Below are positions 6,457-7,510 of a stretch of DNA of 7,510 nt, piece by piece (position 1 is the stretch's first letter; each line of letters opens with the position of its first letter). Below the pieces are notes generated by a model. The model ran no database searches. It saw nothing but the letters and a program-made list of their open reading frames with translations, and was not told the DNA's origin. The stretch spans positions 1-7,510 of the forward strand of contig JAQTNM010000074.1 in assembly GCA_028713875.1 (NCBI GenBank), written 5' to 3'. The translations under genes were made by a program, and so were the position numbers. The DNA comes from Candidatus Omnitrophota bacterium (GTDB lineage Bacteria; Omnitrophota; Gorgyraeia; Gygaellales; Profunditerraquicolaceae).

Positions 6457-7295
6457 TGGCGTTATTCGGCAAACCTAAATATACGATCGTCAGGGTCAAA
6501 AAAAAAGAGATCCCGGAAGGCATCTGGACAAAATGCGAGGTCTGCTCCGAGGTATTGTATAACAAGACCCTTGAAGAAAACTTCAAGGTGTGTCCGAAAT
6601 GCAACTATCATTTCGTGCTGGGCGCTTACGAGAGGATCAATTTGCTTTTAGACAAGGATACTTTTGAGGAATACGACCGCCAGATGGTTTCAGCCGACCC
6701 CCTGTCTTTCAAGGGGCCCAAGACCTATAAAGATAAAATCGCTCAAGACCAGGGTTCTACAGGCCTGAAGGATGCGGTGGTAACGGGTGAAGGGTTGCTG
6801 GAAGGCGATAAAATAATAATCGCAGTTACGGATTCGCGTTTTATCATGGGTTCAATGGGCTCGGTTGTGGGAGAAAAGATAACCCGGGCAATCGAAGCGG
6901 CAACAAAAGCCAAATTGCCGGTGATTATCGTATCCGGTTCGGGCGGAGGCGCCAGGATGTACGAAGGCATGTATAGTCTTATGCAGATGGCTAAAACGTG
7001 CGCCGCGCTTTCTTATCACCATAAAGCAAAATTGCCTTTTATCTCCGTGCTTACCAATCCCACTATGGCCGGAGTATTGGCTTCTTTTGCCGGCATAGGC
7101 GATATCATTATTGCCGAGCCAAAGGCATTGATAGGTTTTACCGGACCGCGCGTGATTGAGCAAACCATAAGACAGAAGTTGCCGCCGGGATTCCAGCGTT
7201 CGGAATTCCTGCTTGAACACGGGATGGTGGATATGATTGTCCACCGCAAGAATCTAAAAACCGTTTTAAGCCAATTACTTGACTACTTAAGTTAA
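6456..7295 (+). CDS. accD: Acetyl-CoA carboxylase carboxyltransferase subunit beta
   Basis: AccD pairs with AccA to form the carboxyltransferase that moves the carboxyl group from biotin to acetyl-CoA, giving malonyl-CoA for fatty acid synthesis in the cytoplasm. The N-terminal zinc ribbon has Cys27, 30, 46 and 49 after IPEGIWTKC. The crotonase-fold domain follows, with a catalytic-loop sequence at 159-171 (VSGSGGGARMYEG) and the strongly conserved EPKALIGFTGPRVIEQTIR and FQRSEFLLEHGMVDMIVHR. The 279 residues match the family. Two spots differ from the usual pattern: one extra Gly compared with SASGGARM, and NPTMAGV (201-207) where DPTTGGV is typical. The start is certain from protein alignment, yet the ATG is preceded only by 8-bp repeats. 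A nine-A run encodes Lys15-17. accA is not in the window; the next gene is unrelated. Confidence 0.96.
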   Translation: MALFGKPKYTIVRVKKKEIPEGIWTKCEVCSEVLYNKTLEENFKVCPKCNYHFVLGAYERINLLLDKDTFEEYDRQMVSADPLSFKGPKTYKDKIAQDQGSTGLKDAVVTGEGLLEGDKIIIAVTDSRFIMGSMGSVVGEKITRAIEAATKAKLPVIIVSGSGGGARMYEGMYSLMQMAKTCAALSYHHKAKLPFISVLTNPTMAGVLASFAGIGDIIIAEPKALIGFTGPRVIEQTIRQKLPPGFQRSEFLLEHGMVDMIVHRKNLKTVLSQLLDYLS

Positions 7296-7307
7296 TATCT
7301 GTATAAT
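7279..7307 (+). promoter_or_regulatory. Sigma70-type promoter of the ABC transporter gene
   Basis: TTGACT (7279-7284, 5 of 6 consensus bases) and TATAAT (7302-7307, perfect) are spaced by exactly 17 bases. The -35 lies within the last codons of accD and the -10 just after its stop. Transcription should begin near 7314, leaving a leader of about 23 bases with the ribosome binding site GAGGGAG. It is the best promoter match in the window and marks a new transcription unit. Confidence 0.8.
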
Positions 7308-7336
7308 ATGTCCAACTATTTATAAGCGAGGGAGAT

Positions 7337-7510
7337 ATGGCGCAGGTAAGTCTACAAAATGTGTCCAAGGTTTTTGCCAACGGCAACAAGGTGGTGGATA
7401 ACGTAAACCTTGGGGTTGAGAACAAGGAATTCATGGTCATGGTAGGGCCTTCCGGATGCGGTAAATCCACCACTTTAAGGATGATCGCTGGGCTTGAAGA
7501 GATAAGCGGG
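7337..7510 (+). CDS. ABC transporter ATP-binding protein, MalK/UgpC type (5' part only)
   Basis: Only the first 58 codons are present; the gene runs off the window. The N-terminus begins MAQVSLQNVSKVF, followed by a Walker A motif GPSGCGKST at about residues 38-46 and then TLRMIAGLEEISG. This wording is typical of the carbohydrate-uptake (CUT1) ATPases MalK, UgpC, MsmK and MsmX, which sit on the inner face of the membrane and power sugar or glycerol-phosphate import. Walker B, the signature motif and the regulatory C-terminal domain are outside the window, so the substrate cannot be inferred. The start is supported by GAGGGAG (7328-7334) just before ATG and by its own promoter upstream. Confidence 0.9.
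   Translation, partial: MAQVSLQNVSKVFANGNKVVDNVNLGVENKEFMVMVGPSGCGKSTTLRMIAGLEEISG

Noticed and set aside
6498..6506. Nine-A run near the accD 5' end as a programmed frameshift site
   Set aside because: A -1 shift meets a stop about 55 bases later and would only truncate the protein; Lys-Lys-Lys coding explains the run.

Overview
This 7.5 kb window reads as ordinary bacterial chromosome, densely packed, with every gene on the + strand. It opens with a complete class I heat-shock operon (hrcA-grpE-dnaK-dnaJ). The first seven bases match the right arm of a CIRCE operator, so the window probably begins inside the operator that HrcA binds. The source is clearly bacterial (HrcA/CIRCE, AccD). HrcA is unusually short, DnaK has sequence features I associate with methanogen and some uncultured bacterial DnaKs, and short tandem repeats sit at gene edges. 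I would guess a poorly sampled lineage such as Omnitrophota (OP3), but that is inference and not shown by the sequence alone.

Layout: 1-7 CIRCE half-site; 20-757 hrcA; 766-1314 grpE; 1315-1347 repeat/hairpin junction; 1368-3272 dnaK; 3268-3295 heptamer repeats; 3307-4467 dnaJ. A second group follows: a FmdB-type zinc-ribbon protein (4493-4753), a VanZ-like membrane protein (about 4734-5105, overlapping the gene before it) and a DUF1015 protein (5105-6385, overlapping the VanZ stop by one base). After a 70-base gap holding a small hairpin and four 8-bp repeats comes accD (6456-7295). A textbook sigma70-type promoter then spans the accD 3' end and drives a sugar-type ABC transporter ATPase (7337 onward) that is cut by the window end.

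Functionally, HrcA should repress the operon through CIRCE, and GrpE, DnaK and DnaJ form one Hsp70 folding machine. The three middle genes look translationally coupled, but their shared role is unknown. AccD is the carboxyltransferase beta subunit of acetyl-CoA carboxylase. I see no mobile element, CRISPR array, RNA gene or defence system, and no gap above 300 bases. The most unusual items are the short tandem repeats that run into stop or start codons at three gene junctions, the compact HrcA, and a U-UUU-UUU run at the VanZ/DUF1015 overlap.
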